64,000 nt of DNA from JADCRZ01 sp041751095 (GTDB lineage Bacteria; Bacteroidota; Bacteroidia; Chitinophagales; Chitinophagaceae). Under the pieces are notes generated by a model. The model saw only the letters and a program-made list of their open reading frames with translations, was not told the DNA's origin and ran no database searches. Numbering within the stretch: position 1 is the stretch's first letter; each line of letters opens with the position of its first letter. This document shows positions 25,180-33,820 of the stretch, piece after piece. The stretch spans positions 62,001-126,000 of the forward strand of contig JBGSYC010000005.1 of NCBI GenBank assembly GCA_041751095.1. Reading direction: 5' to 3'. A program made the position numbers and the translations under genes.

Positions 25180-26103
25180 TCATACCAGCGCAATGTCAAA
25201 GTTTACCAGTTGTACAAATTGCTGAATTCTTTCCTCGATGTCGTTTTTGGTAATTTCTGTCAGGCGGGTAGTCCCGAATTTTTCGACGCAAAAGCTGGCC
25301 ATTGCCGAGCCAATGATTATGGCTGTCTTCATATTTTCAAATGAGATATCTTTTGTTCTGGCGATGTGACCAATAAATCCCCCGGCAAAAGTATCACCCG
25401 CGCCTGTAGGGTCAAATACATCTTCTAACGGCAAAGCGGGAGCGAAAAATACCTGGTTCCTGTGAAACAACAAAGCGCCGTGTTCTCCTTTTTTAATGAT
25501 AAGGTATTGAGGCCCCATTTTCATAATTTCTTTGGCAGCTTTAACCAGGGAAAAATGATTGCTCAACTGCCTGGCTTCACTGTCATTTACCATTAATACA
25601 TCTACATGTTTTAATACGTTTTCTAAATCCTGCAATGCTGTTTCTATCCAGAAATTCATGGTATCCAGCACTATCAGTTTCGGACGTTCGTTTAGCTGGT
25701 TGATGACACTCATTTGAACAGCAGGCAGCAGATTACCAAGCATTAAAAAATCCGCACCCTGGTAGCTGTCAGGAACCACCGGTTCAAAGTCGCCAAGCAC
25801 GTTAAGTTGTGTCTCGAGTGTATCACGGGTGTTCATATCGAGGTGGTATCGTCCGCTCCAGAAAAATGATTTTCTGTCCTTTTTTATTTGAACTCCTTCC
25901 AGGTCAACACCTCTTTTTTTAAGCGCATCAAGCTCCGCCTGTGGAAAATCGCCACCCACTACGGATATCTGCTTTACCGGTTGAGTAAAATTGGATGCGC
26001 TCCAGGCAATGTAAGTGGCTGCACCACCAACAATCGTATCACTCTTGCCGAATGGAGTTTCAATTGAATCAAAAGCCATAGAGCCAACAACGATCAAAGA
26101 CAT
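25180..26103 (-). CDS. PfkB family sugar/nucleoside kinase
   Basis: Starting at ATG 26103 (MSLIVVGSMAFDSIETPFGK), the 307-residue protein is a ribokinase/adenosine-kinase-type enzyme. It shows the N-terminal GGAATYIAWSAS substrate-side motif (residues 26-36), NDSEARQL, and the C-terminal signature DPTGAGDTFAGGFIG with anion-hole and catalytic base D237. The substrate is not certain; this subgroup of Bacteroidota PfkB proteins is often annotated as a generic sugar kinase. The frame could extend to 26133, but those ten residues lack similarity and the family starts at MSLIVVG. Confidence 0.88.
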   Translation of the reverse strand: MSLIVVGSMAFDSIETPFGKSDTIVGGAATYIAWSASNFTQPVKQISVVGGDFPQAELDALKKRGVDLEGVQIKKDRKSFFWSGRYHLDMNTRDTLETQLNVLGDFEPVVPDSYQGADFLMLGNLLPAVQMSVINQLNERPKLIVLDTMNFWIETALQDLENVLKHVDVLMVNDSEARQLSNHFSLVKAAKEIMKMGPQYLIIKKGEHGALLFHRNQVFFAPALPLEDVFDPTGAGDTFAGGFIGHIARTKDISFENMKTAIIIGSAMASFCVEKFGTTRLTEITKNDIEERIQQFVQLVNFDIALV

Positions 26104-26398
26104 ACGGAATTTTTTTCCCTGCCTGTAGGGCATTAATAATATATGAATCAGCCTGGCGGGGCCAGGTAAAAGCGGTGCAAACCTAATTGTTTTTTCGGGT
26201 TATCCCTAATTTAAACAAACGTAGCAATCGGGTGATGAATACCTCAAAAGCGCCCGCTTATCTGAAACCTATTGCAGCATATCAGCAATACACATTTGCA
26301 CTTACAAGACTTTATAGCTGCGGAGCCAGTTTGAGCTACTGCTAGAAGGCAGTATATCTAAACACCGTAACGTTACACAAATAAAAACAGGCATAATA
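26104..26398. other. Intergenic region between divergent genes
   Basis: I see no gene, RNA or convincing repeat in this stretch. The promoter of the small CxxC protein begins at its right end. Confidence 0.4.
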
Positions 26399-26430
26399 TT
26401 TCAAACACCTTAATTTTCGTTTTATCTTTG
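26399..26430 (+). promoter_or_regulatory. Bacteroidota-type promoter of the small CxxC membrane protein
   Basis: TTTC at 26399-26402 is followed after exactly 20 bases by TATCTTTG at 26423-26430, a perfect TAnnTTTG box. This puts the transcription start near 26436, about ten bases before the ATG at 26446. Confidence 0.65.
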
Positions 26431-26445
26431 CGTAAATTATTACTT

Positions 26446-26661
26446 ATGAAAAGTTGGGGTATCGTCGTATTGATGCTATGCTTGTTTTTTCCGGGAAGCT
26501 TATCCACGCTGAACGCCCAATGTTCGATATGTAGCCGAAGTGCCCAGCAATTAGGCGAAAAGCCGGCTAAGGCACTGAATACCGGCATCCTTTATCTTGC
26601 CAGCGCTCCTTTATTAATAGCAGGATTTATAGGATATCGCTGGATGAAAAATGCGAGGTAA
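26446..26661 (+). CDS. Small secreted/membrane protein with CxxC motif
   Basis: The 71-residue product from ATG 26446 has a signal peptide (MKSWGIVVLMLCLFFPGSLSTLNAQ), then CSICSRSAQQLGEKPAKALNTG, a single membrane segment (ILYLASAPLLIAGFIGY) and a short basic end WMKNAR. Small proteins of this design, a Cys-x-x-Cys followed by one membrane helix with LNxGILYL, recur in Bacteroidota. I know of no assigned function. The perfect promoter directly upstream, together with the signal peptide, supports a real gene. The track start at 26428 would be inside the promoter box and is rejected. Confidence 0.75.
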   Translation: MKSWGIVVLMLCLFFPGSLSTLNAQCSICSRSAQQLGEKPAKALNTGILYLASAPLLIAGFIGYRWMKNAR

Positions 26662-26684
26662 ACATTTACCGGTAAAATACTTTC

Positions 26685-27533
26685 ATGTCGTTATCCAGCT
26701 TGTCTTTTTTTTTAGCATATTATTATAAAAAGCATATCAGCAGGAGTCTTACGGGTACCGATATCTTCAATAAAAAATTATACAGGTTACAAAACAAATT
26801 ACCCGGCATCATTACTCCTTATTCAACTGATGAATTGTTGTTTAAAGTGAAAAATGTTAACGGAAAACCGTTACAGGTGGTTATGCGTGGTCAACATAGC
26901 AGTGATGTACAGGTAATGGACCAGGTGTTTGCAGGCCGGGAGTATGCACCATTGATAGAGGAGGTTAATAAAAAAGGCCAGCTCAATAGTATCAGGTTTA
27001 TCATAGATGCCGGCTGCAACGTCGGGTATGCTACTGCCTATTTCAAAGTGTACTTTCCTGAAGCCTCCGTTATAGCGATTGAACCAGACCCGAACAACTA
27101 CAAGCAGTCCGGGAAGAACTTTTCACTTAACCGCCTGCACAACATCACACTATTGGAAGGTGGCGTCTGGCCCAGGGATGCCTGGCTGGAGCTTAAAAAT
27201 GATCTGGGTGACAGGAAGGAATGGAGTTGCTACGTTACCGAAAGCAAAACGCCTACAGGCCTGAAAGGATTTTCTTTTGAAAGCATTCTAAAAGAGTCCT
27301 CTTTTGACATAATCGATATCCTCAAAATTGATATTGAAGGGGCAGAAAAAGAGTTGTTTGAACAGGAGAATATCATTAAAAGCGTTCTTGCGAAAACGAA
27401 ATTCCTTGCTATTGAAATTCACGATTTTACAAATGTGCGAGAGCTGATCTATAACACCTTTCGGCAGTGCAGCTTCGAATGGTTCAACCGGGGCGAACTT
27501 ACCATTGCAACCAATACAAAACTGGTGGGGTAA
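26685..27533 (+). CDS. FkbM family methyltransferase
   Basis: The 282-residue protein has a SAM-binding motif I, FIIDAGCNVGYATAYFK (about residues 104-120), followed by VIAIEPDPNNYKQ and a later LKIDIEGAEKELFE, which are the diagnostic FkbM features. FkbM-type enzymes methylate hydroxyl groups, often on sugars of surface glycans. The neighbouring glycosyltransferases at 28.4-31 kb support that role here. It ends two bases from the stop codon of the convergent meaB gene. Confidence 0.88.
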   Translation: MSLSSLSFFLAYYYKKHISRSLTGTDIFNKKLYRLQNKLPGIITPYSTDELLFKVKNVNGKPLQVVMRGQHSSDVQVMDQVFAGREYAPLIEEVNKKGQLNSIRFIIDAGCNVGYATAYFKVYFPEASVIAIEPDPNNYKQSGKNFSLNRLHNITLLEGGVWPRDAWLELKNDLGDRKEWSCYVTESKTPTGLKGFSFESILKESSFDIIDILKIDIEGAEKELFEQENIIKSVLAKTKFLAIEIHDFTNVRELIYNTFRQCSFEWFNRGELTIATNTKLVG

Positions 27534-27535
27534 TT

Positions 27536-28435
27536 TCATTGCATTTGCACAAAATTGTAGAGGTTAAAATCGTCCTTCACGAAGCTGGCTTTTATCTTTT
27601 CTTTTATTTCATGTTTACTGATATCTTTCATTCTTTTTGCCTGTATGAGATGATACGCTCTTTCAGCAAGGAGTGCGAACTTTTCCTCAGAAGAATGCAT
27701 AATGTTCTGATGTATAAAAATCTTTTCCACCAGTTCCTCAATCCCCACCTGCGTGGAGGCAATTGTTTTCAAAACCGGTACCATGGCCTTTTGCGCGTTA
27801 AAAACAGGCGATAACATCAGGGTTAAATTTCTTGCAAACACATCGGCGCCAGGCCGGTCGGCCTTATTAACAACAAATATGTCTCCAATCTCCATCATTC
27901 CGGCTTTCATGGTTTGTATATCATCCCCGGCTTCAGGCACAACTACCACTACAGTCGTATCTGCAAGCCCGGCTATTTCTATTTCACTTTGCCCCACACC
28001 AACAGTCTCAACAATAATATGCTGAAAAGGGGCCGACTTAAGCAGATCACTTACTTCTATTATTTTCGGATGAAGGCCGCCCAAAGATCCCCTTGTAGCC
28101 ATTGAGCGGATAAAAACCTGCGGATGATTATACCATTCACTCATCCGTATTCTATCTCCCAATAAAGCGCCCCGGTTAAAAGGGGAAGATGGGTCTATAC
28201 ATAAAACGGCAACTGAAACATTTTTTTTTACCAATAACCTGATCACAGCATCTACGAGGGTGCTTTTGCCGGCCCCGGGGGGTCCGGTAATCCCAATAAT
28301 TTTTGTATTTGATGAAGGCAGCGATTTTAAAAGCTGATCATATCCGTCTACTTCATTCTCAATCAGGGATATTGCCCGCGCAATAGACTTCACATCTCCT
28401 TCCTGTATCGGTTTTAGCATTGTCATCTTTTCCAC
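27536..28435 (-). CDS. meaB: Methylmalonyl-CoA mutase-associated GTPase MeaB
   Basis: MeaB (ArgK-type G3E GTPase) protects and reloads methylmalonyl-CoA mutase with adenosylcobalamin. The 299-residue protein has Walker A GPPGAGKST at residues 51-59, CIDPSSPFNRGALLGDRIRM, the TVGVGQSEIEIAGLADT switch region and the VVNKADRPGAD base-recognition motif. The mutase genes are not in the window. The gene ends tail-to-tail with the FkbM gene and lies 22 bp downstream of a glycosyltransferase gene on the same strand. Confidence 0.93.
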   Translation of the reverse strand: MEKMTMLKPIQEGDVKSIARAISLIENEVDGYDQLLKSLPSSNTKIIGITGPPGAGKSTLVDAVIRLLVKKNVSVAVLCIDPSSPFNRGALLGDRIRMSEWYNHPQVFIRSMATRGSLGGLHPKIIEVSDLLKSAPFQHIIVETVGVGQSEIEIAGLADTTVVVVVPEAGDDIQTMKAGMMEIGDIFVVNKADRPGADVFARNLTLMLSPVFNAQKAMVPVLKTIASTQVGIEELVEKIFIHQNIMHSSEEKFALLAERAYHLIQAKRMKDISKHEIKEKIKASFVKDDFNLYNFVQMQ

Positions 28436-28457
28436 CTCTTAATTGATCACCTGAAAC

Positions 28458-29222
28458 TCAAATGCCGGATCTCCTTTGCAGCTTCAGGAGTTTTGCATGT
28501 TTTAAATAGGTCATTTCCGCCGTAAACCTTGCTACGGTGAAGCCTTTTCTGCCATCAAGAAAACCCAGCCGGAAAAGATAGCTGTGAACAAATGCCCATA
28601 AAGAATGAAAGAATTTTCGCTGCACATTGGTTCGTCTGCCTTTTTCGAAAAGGGCTTTTGCAGCCATTGTGCTGTACTTTTCATTTTTACCTTTATGCTG
28701 AAATGTATTTTCGTATGCCATGTGCATCAGGTCACCTTTCAAATGTCTGGCAGAGTGACCCTCATGCATGATCACTTCCTCGTGCACCAGGTCATTGCTC
28801 CAGCAGCCTTTACGGCGGTTATATAATCGCAATTTCCTGTCCGGATACCAGCTCCCATGCCTGATCCATTTGCCGCAATAAAAATTAAGCCGGTTCATTG
28901 TGTAAGCATCAAAAAAAAACTCCCCTGCTTTTTCCTTCAAAATGCTGTCTCCAAGTTCGCGGCTTAAAAATTCATCGGCATCCAAATTGAGCACAAAATC
29001 ATACTTCGCCATGTTTACCGCGGCGTTCTTTTGCGCACCATACCCGGTAAACGCTTTCTCGTAAAAAGACGTGCCGTTGGCTTCACATATCTGTTTGGTT
29101 AAATCAGAAGAGTAGCTGTCCAGCACCAATATTTCGTCGGCAATGTGCTTTGTCGAATCAATGCAGCGCTGGATATTCTTTTCTTCGTTATGCGTAATGA
29201 TAACCACAGACAGCAAATGCAT
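28458..29222 (-). CDS. Glycosyltransferase family 2, LPS-core type
   Basis: The 254-residue protein begins MHLLSVVIITHNEEKNIQRCIDS, followed by EILVLDSYSSD and VLNLDADEFLS, the nucleotide-binding and DxD motifs of GT2. The short length and WYPDRKLRLYNRRKG segment resemble WaaE/KdtX-type core glycosyltransferases. The family adds a glucose or similar residue to the LPS inner core at the cytoplasmic face. It diverges from a GT25 gene 67 bp away, placing two core-type transferases together. Confidence 0.88.
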   Translation of the reverse strand: MHLLSVVIITHNEEKNIQRCIDSTKHIADEILVLDSYSSDLTKQICEANGTSFYEKAFTGYGAQKNAAVNMAKYDFVLNLDADEFLSRELGDSILKEKAGEFFFDAYTMNRLNFYCGKWIRHGSWYPDRKLRLYNRRKGCWSNDLVHEEVIMHEGHSARHLKGDLMHMAYENTFQHKGKNEKYSTMAAKALFEKGRRTNVQRKFFHSLWAFVHSYLFRLGFLDGRKGFTVARFTAEMTYLKHAKLLKLQRRSGI

Positions 29223-29289
29223 AAAGTCTAAAATTTTTCCATTTGCAAGCTAATTGTAATTTCGCTGTTAGCCATAAATTTCAGTGTTG

Positions 29290-30060
29290 ATGATAGCCCC
29301 TCACTTTGCCGGATTGCTTGAACAGTATTTTACTAAAATTTTAGTGCTGACACTCGATAGAGCAAAGGACCGGCAGGACAGAATCCGGAGGATTTTAAAG
29401 AATGTGGACTATGAGTTTTTTACGGGTGTAGATAAGAATAACCTTGACGTTGAGATACTTGGAAGTAAAAATGTCTACGATGCCAAAAAGGCCAGAAAAA
29501 TGAACCGGCAGGGTAAAGAAATGATTCCAGGGCAAATCGCCTGTTCCCTGTCTCACCGGCAGATATATCAACATATCATAGACAAAAATTTCGAACGTGT
29601 GCTTGTTTTTGAAGATGACATAGTGCCCCTGCCTGAAAACCTGAAGCATTTGCCAGACACCCTGAAAGAACTTCCCCACGATTGGGAACTTGTATACCTT
29701 GGCTACAAAAAAAATGAAGAGATTACCCGGAAAGTTCAACAAAAACAGGCATTTTATAAACTTTTAAGCCGCGTTAAACTGACTAAATTGAGCCCCACTA
29801 TGGTGAACAACCTGTTACCTGTTTATTACTCACCTCACCTGAAAATTGCCGGCGACCACGATTGTACCCACGCATATGCCATTACCCCTTTAGCTGCAAG
29901 AAAATTAATCGACATTCAAACACCTGTTGCATTCAATGCCGATAATCTTTTATCATATGCGGTAATGAACGGCCATCTTAAGGCTTTTGTTACCCACCCC
30001 AAATTTTTTGACCAGGAAAATATGATTGACCCGCAGGTTAGATCTTTCGTTCACCAATAG
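29290..30060 (+). CDS. Glycosyltransferase family 25 (LPS biosynthesis)
   Basis: From ATG 29290 (an upstream GTG at 29284 is possible) the 256-residue protein matches GT25. TKILVLTLDRAKDRQDRIRRIL is the standard opening, MIPGQIACSLSHRQIYQHI and RVLVFEDDIVPL follow with the ExD/EDD metal-binding motif, then WELVYLGYK and HAYAITPLAARKL. GT25 enzymes typically transfer galactose or similar sugars to lipooligosaccharide. Next to it are a GT8-like gene 11 bp downstream and the divergent GT2 gene. Confidence 0.87.
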   Translation: MIAPHFAGLLEQYFTKILVLTLDRAKDRQDRIRRILKNVDYEFFTGVDKNNLDVEILGSKNVYDAKKARKMNRQGKEMIPGQIACSLSHRQIYQHIIDKNFERVLVFEDDIVPLPENLKHLPDTLKELPHDWELVYLGYKKNEEITRKVQQKQAFYKLLSRVKLTKLSPTMVNNLLPVYYSPHLKIAGDHDCTHAYAITPLAARKLIDIQTPVAFNADNLLSYAVMNGHLKAFVTHPKFFDQENMIDPQVRSFVHQ

Positions 30061-30071
30061 CTATATGATAC

Positions 30072-30965
30072 ATGCTTCGCCATATTATCTACCAGGCTCA
30101 TGGAAATCAGGATATTTTGCATGAATGCCTGTTCAGCATCGCATCACTGCAGCGGCTGAAATGCATCAAAGAGGATGTTCGGTTACATGTGTTTACTGAT
30201 CAGCAAGAATACTTCCGGCGCTTTTTGCATATCCCGGTTATTTATCATGATATGAGCAGTCAGGACATTAGAGAGTGGCGCGGGGAAATAAACTTTATCC
30301 ACCGTGTAAAAATCAAAGTTTTGCAGCAAGTGTGTAGCCAGGTAAGCCGGGGAAGCATATTGTACCTTGACACAGATGTTATTGCATTGAAAGAGCCGGA
30401 TATCCTATGGCGAATAATTGAATCGGGTAAATTTGTGATGCACGCCCGGGAAGGAGCCATCCTCCATTCCAACGTTTCCATTTTTAAAAAATTAATCCCG
30501 GTACTTCAACACGGTGTGGCATCAGGATTGATGACAACAAACAACATCGATATGTGGAACGCCGGCGTTCTGGGCTTCCGGGCAGAACAATCTGCTGCGC
30601 TGAAAGATGTGCTGGCCCTTACCGACAAGCTTTATGCGTTTAAACCAAAGCATGTTATGGAACAACTGGGTTTTTCTTATGTATTTCAGCAGGGTGGTGA
30701 CCTCCTTGCTGCAGATGACATCTTTTATCACTACTGGAACCTTAAGGAATTCCGGCGGATCCTGCATGAGGTGTATAACCTGCCTGCCGAAAAACGGGAT
30801 AAAATAATTCACAGCTTTTTCCAAAAGCATACTGTGCAGCAATTATTTGCCGCAAAGCAAAACTACTACAGCCGCCCGCTTAACAGGTTATATAAAATAT
30901 TATTCAGTAAAAAATGGGAAACTCCCCGCTTTGATAAATTAATCAGAGATTACAACGTGATGTAG
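30072..30965 (+). CDS. GT8-like glycosyltransferase
   Basis: The 297-residue protein has no signal peptide. It starts MLRHIIYQAHGNQDILHE, and GSILYLDTDVIALKEPDILW provides a DxD motif in the setting typical of GT8-type and related nucleotide-diphospho-sugar transferases. NNIDMWNAGVLGFR resembles the conserved FNAGVL region, and a HYWN near residue 225 resembles the metal-binding HxxG/HY region. The exact family is less certain than for its neighbours. Spacing of 11 bp from the GT25 gene implies one operon for surface glycan building. Confidence 0.75.
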   Translation: MLRHIIYQAHGNQDILHECLFSIASLQRLKCIKEDVRLHVFTDQQEYFRRFLHIPVIYHDMSSQDIREWRGEINFIHRVKIKVLQQVCSQVSRGSILYLDTDVIALKEPDILWRIIESGKFVMHAREGAILHSNVSIFKKLIPVLQHGVASGLMTTNNIDMWNAGVLGFRAEQSAALKDVLALTDKLYAFKPKHVMEQLGFSYVFQQGGDLLAADDIFYHYWNLKEFRRILHEVYNLPAEKRDKIIHSFFQKHTVQQLFAAKQNYYSRPLNRLYKILFSKKWETPRFDKLIRDYNVM

Positions 30966-30995
30966 AAGTTCAGTTCCCCTCTGTCAACAATTTTT

Positions 30996-31003
30996 TAGCT
31001 TTG
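30996..31003 (+). promoter_or_regulatory. Candidate -7 promoter box for the LON-domain gene
   Basis: TAGCTTTG is a perfect TAnnTTTG match 19 bases before the start codon. The -33 position carries GTTC with 19-base spacing, a weak match. Confidence 0.45.
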
Positions 31004-31022
31004 ATTTTACAAGTTTGCAGCT

Positions 31023-31667
31023 ATGATCAATTTCATTCCTATATTTCCTTTAAACATCGTGGTTTACCCCGGAGAAGAGCTGAACCTGCATATCTTCGAA
31101 CCGCGCTATAAACAGTTGATAAGTGAGTGCTCCTCAACGGGCAAATCGTTTGGAATTCCCATCATCCTTAATAATCGCTTAAATGAACTCGGAACTTTGG
31201 TGGATATTATAGAGATGTCTGCAAAATACGACAGCGGCGAAATGGACATAAAAACGAAAGGCAACAAAATCTTCAGGATACTGGAGGTGATAAAAGAGGT
31301 TCCCGAAAAATTGTATAGCGGCGCCATTGTAAATTATCCTGACAACCCCGAAGATGAAGGTAACAGGACATTAATGCAGGCAATCATAAAAAGCATCCGC
31401 GAATTACACCGGTTGCTGAACGTAACTAAAGATTTTAAAAATGCTGATCAGCATCTGCACGTTTATGATATCGCACATCATGCCGGGCTTTCGCTTGAAC
31501 AGGAGTATGAATTGCTCGGGCTGTTTAAGGAAGCCCAGCGGCAGGAATATCTTAAACGGCACCTGGCCAAAGTGCTGCCTGTGCTTGCTGAAATGGAAAC
31601 TTTGAAAGACAAAATCAAACTGAATGGACATTTTAAAAACCTGTCTTCGTCAGGATTTGAATTGTAG
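31023..31667 (+). CDS. LON peptidase substrate-binding domain protein
   Basis: The 214-residue protein contains only the N-terminal LON domain: MINFIPIFPLNIVVYPGEELNLHIFEPRYKQLISEC (in pieces), then FRILEVIKEVPEKLYSGAIV. A helical tail follows (LGLFKEAQRQEYLKRHLAKVLPVL). No AAA or Ser-Lys protease domain follows, so it is not a protease. Stand-alone LON-domain proteins are common and may bind protein substrates; no precise role is known. coaX follows after 103 bp. Confidence 0.88.
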   Translation: MINFIPIFPLNIVVYPGEELNLHIFEPRYKQLISECSSTGKSFGIPIILNNRLNELGTLVDIIEMSAKYDSGEMDIKTKGNKIFRILEVIKEVPEKLYSGAIVNYPDNPEDEGNRTLMQAIIKSIRELHRLLNVTKDFKNADQHLHVYDIAHHAGLSLEQEYELLGLFKEAQRQEYLKRHLAKVLPVLAEMETLKDKIKLNGHFKNLSSSGFEL

Positions 31668-31770
31668 CGAATTGAGGCCAATCCGGCTTCAACAGAAATG
31701 GTAACCTGCTGAATAAGAATGAAAAGAAAATTAACGAGCAGGTAGTTTTACAAAAATCAAACCTTTACCC

Positions 31771-32508
31771 TTGGCAACAACAATTTGTTTCGACTTTGGC
31801 AACACCAGGCTCAAATATGCAATATTTGAAAATGGCAACCTGACTGTTGAAGATGAGTTGAAAGATGACCGGATTGAGTCCATAGATTCGGTGATCACCA
31901 GGTTCAGGCCTGATAAATCGATTTTATCGTCAGTGATCAATCTCAGTGAAGGGGTTGAAGACCTTCTTGCGTCAAGAACCCGCTTTCATAAACTGTCGCA
32001 CCTTACACGTTTGAATTTTACCACTCCTGTCAGCAAACCGGATACTATAGGGGCCGACAGGCTGGCAATCGTTGCAGCAGCCGTTAACTTTTTTCCCGGC
32101 AAAAATATCCTTGCCATAGGTTTAGGAACCTGTATAACCTATAACTTCGTTAATAAATACCGGGAATTCATGGGCGGCGGGATTTCACCGGGCATGGATA
32201 TGCGATTCCGGTCTCTTCAGGCATTTACGGCAAAGCTCCCCCTCGTTAAAGAAAACTGGAACTTTCCCCTTATCGGCTATGATACCGAAACAAATATTCT
32301 AAGTGGGGTCATTCTTGGAATGGCAGGCGAAATAGACGGATTTATAAATAGTTATGAAAACAGGTACGGCAACTTTAACGTGCTTTTAACCGGAGGTAAT
32401 TCAACCTATTTTGTGCCGCATCTTAAAAAACAGATATTTGCAGACCCCAAATTAATCTTCAAAGGCCTGTATGCGATTAGTGAATATAACGATCCCTCAA
32501 AAATTTAA
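31771..32508 (+). CDS. coaX: Type III pantothenate kinase
   Basis: CoaX phosphorylates pantothenate in the first step of coenzyme A synthesis. The 245-residue protein begins at a TTG codon (31771). The ASKHA phosphate-1 motif CFDFGNTRLKY starts at residue 6, there is no ATG or GTG between the upstream in-frame stop at 31732 and this motif, and so TTG is the best start. TIGADRLAIVAAAVNFFPG, AIGLGTCITYNFVN and GGGISPGMDMRFRSL are the conserved type III motifs. The outer-membrane protein gene overlaps its end by 38 bp. Confidence 0.94.
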   Translation: MATTICFDFGNTRLKYAIFENGNLTVEDELKDDRIESIDSVITRFRPDKSILSSVINLSEGVEDLLASRTRFHKLSHLTRLNFTTPVSKPDTIGADRLAIVAAAVNFFPGKNILAIGLGTCITYNFVNKYREFMGGGISPGMDMRFRSLQAFTAKLPLVKENWNFPLIGYDTETNILSGVILGMAGEIDGFINSYENRYGNFNVLLTGGNSTYFVPHLKKQIFADPKLIFKGLYAISEYNDPSKI

Positions 32509-33820
32509 CCTGCTGATAATTTTATTTTCAAGTGTTTCTATTATTTCGTCGGCACAGGAAAATTCGCCCTACTCACGATATGGTTTAGGTGATGTGATGC
32601 CCACCTCGCCGATTATCAATCGCAGCATGGGCGGTGTTTCCGCTGCTTATGTTGACTACGACAAGCGGTTTGACTTAAAAGAAGTATATCCCAAATCCCA
32701 GTCAGTCAATTTCCTTAACCCTGCTTCTTACGCTAAATTACGCATCACTTCTTTTGACCTGGGAATTGAGGTAGATAACCGCACCCTCAGGTCTGCTCAA
32801 CAGGCAAGACGCTTTTCCGCAGCGGGCGCCAACATATCTTATGTGCAGCTCGGTATTCCCCTTGACAGGAAACGCAGCCTGGGAATGAACCTTGGCCTTC
32901 GCCCGGTGACGAGGATAAACTATAAGATCCAGCAAGACCAGCGGCTCACCGGCATAGATAGCGTTTCAACGCTTTATGAAGGTTCAGGAGGCTCATACCA
33001 GGCGTATGCAGGCGTGGGTAAGTCCTTTAAAAATTTGTCTGTCGGCGTTAATACCGGATACTATTTCGGCACCAAAACATACAGTTCAAGGCGGCAATTT
33101 ATACCCGATTCAAATGATGCGTTATATTCCAAATCAAATCACGAAACGAAAACAACATTTGGCGGCATATTCTTCGACATGGGCGCACAATACCGTGCGC
33201 AGCTGAATAAGACAACTATCCTTCACCTCGGAGCCTACGGGAATATCAAACAAAAATTTGGTGCTGAAAAGGATGTTCTTGCAGAAACATTTAACTATGA
33301 TGCGAACGGAGCTGTATTTAGAATTGACAGTGTGTATAATCAGAAAGCCGTTAGTGGTACGTTGAATTACCCGGCAACAGTAGGGGTCGGGTTCATGCTG
33401 GAGAAAGTAGATAAATGGCAATTCGGGGCCGACTTTACAACCACCTCATGGAAAGATTATAGCTTCTTCGGAGAACAGGACGGTGTTGCCAACAGCTGGT
33501 TGTTTAAAGTTGGCGGCCAGGTTACTCCGAACCTCTATAATCCAAAGAGCTACTGGGGACGGGTAAGCTATCGTGCAGGGTTTAATTTTGGTCCGGATTA
33601 TATTCGCGTCGGCAAGGATCTGCCTCAATTTGGTTTTTCTCTGGGAGCAGGATTTCCCATCCGCAAAAACCCATATACAAATCAGTATACTTCTATAAAC
33701 CTCGGAGTAGAATATGGTAAAAGGGGTAACAAAAATAATGAACTAACCGAAAATTTGTTTCGCATAGCACTTGGATTTACCTTAAGCGACCTGTGGTTCA
33801 TTAAAAAGAAGTATCAGTAA
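32471..33820 (+). CDS. Outer-membrane protein, FadL/OmpP1-like
   Basis: The 449-residue protein starts within the end of coaX (ATG 32471; a GTG at 32480 is also possible). It has a signal peptide (FNLLIILFSSVSIISSAQ), then NSPYSRYGLGDVMPTSPIINRSMGGVSAAY. Many beta strands follow, ending LFRIALGFTLSDLWFIKKKYQ. The early SRYGLGD and SMGG motifs and the position between coaX and an lptC-like gene match a Bacteroidota outer-membrane protein family related to FadL/OmpP1. Whether it transports hydrophobic compounds is unproven. It abuts the next gene without a gap. Confidence 0.78.
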   Translation: MRLVNITIPQKFNLLIILFSSVSIISSAQENSPYSRYGLGDVMPTSPIINRSMGGVSAAYVDYDKRFDLKEVYPKSQSVNFLNPASYAKLRITSFDLGIEVDNRTLRSAQQARRFSAAGANISYVQLGIPLDRKRSLGMNLGLRPVTRINYKIQQDQRLTGIDSVSTLYEGSGGSYQAYAGVGKSFKNLSVGVNTGYYFGTKTYSSRRQFIPDSNDALYSKSNHETKTTFGGIFFDMGAQYRAQLNKTTILHLGAYGNIKQKFGAEKDVLAETFNYDANGAVFRIDSVYNQKAVSGTLNYPATVGVGFMLEKVDKWQFGADFTTTSWKDYSFFGEQDGVANSWLFKVGGQVTPNLYNPKSYWGRVSYRAGFNFGPDYIRVGKDLPQFGFSLGAGFPIRKNPYTNQYTSINLGVEYGKRGNKNNELTENLFRIALGFTLSDLWFIKKKYQ

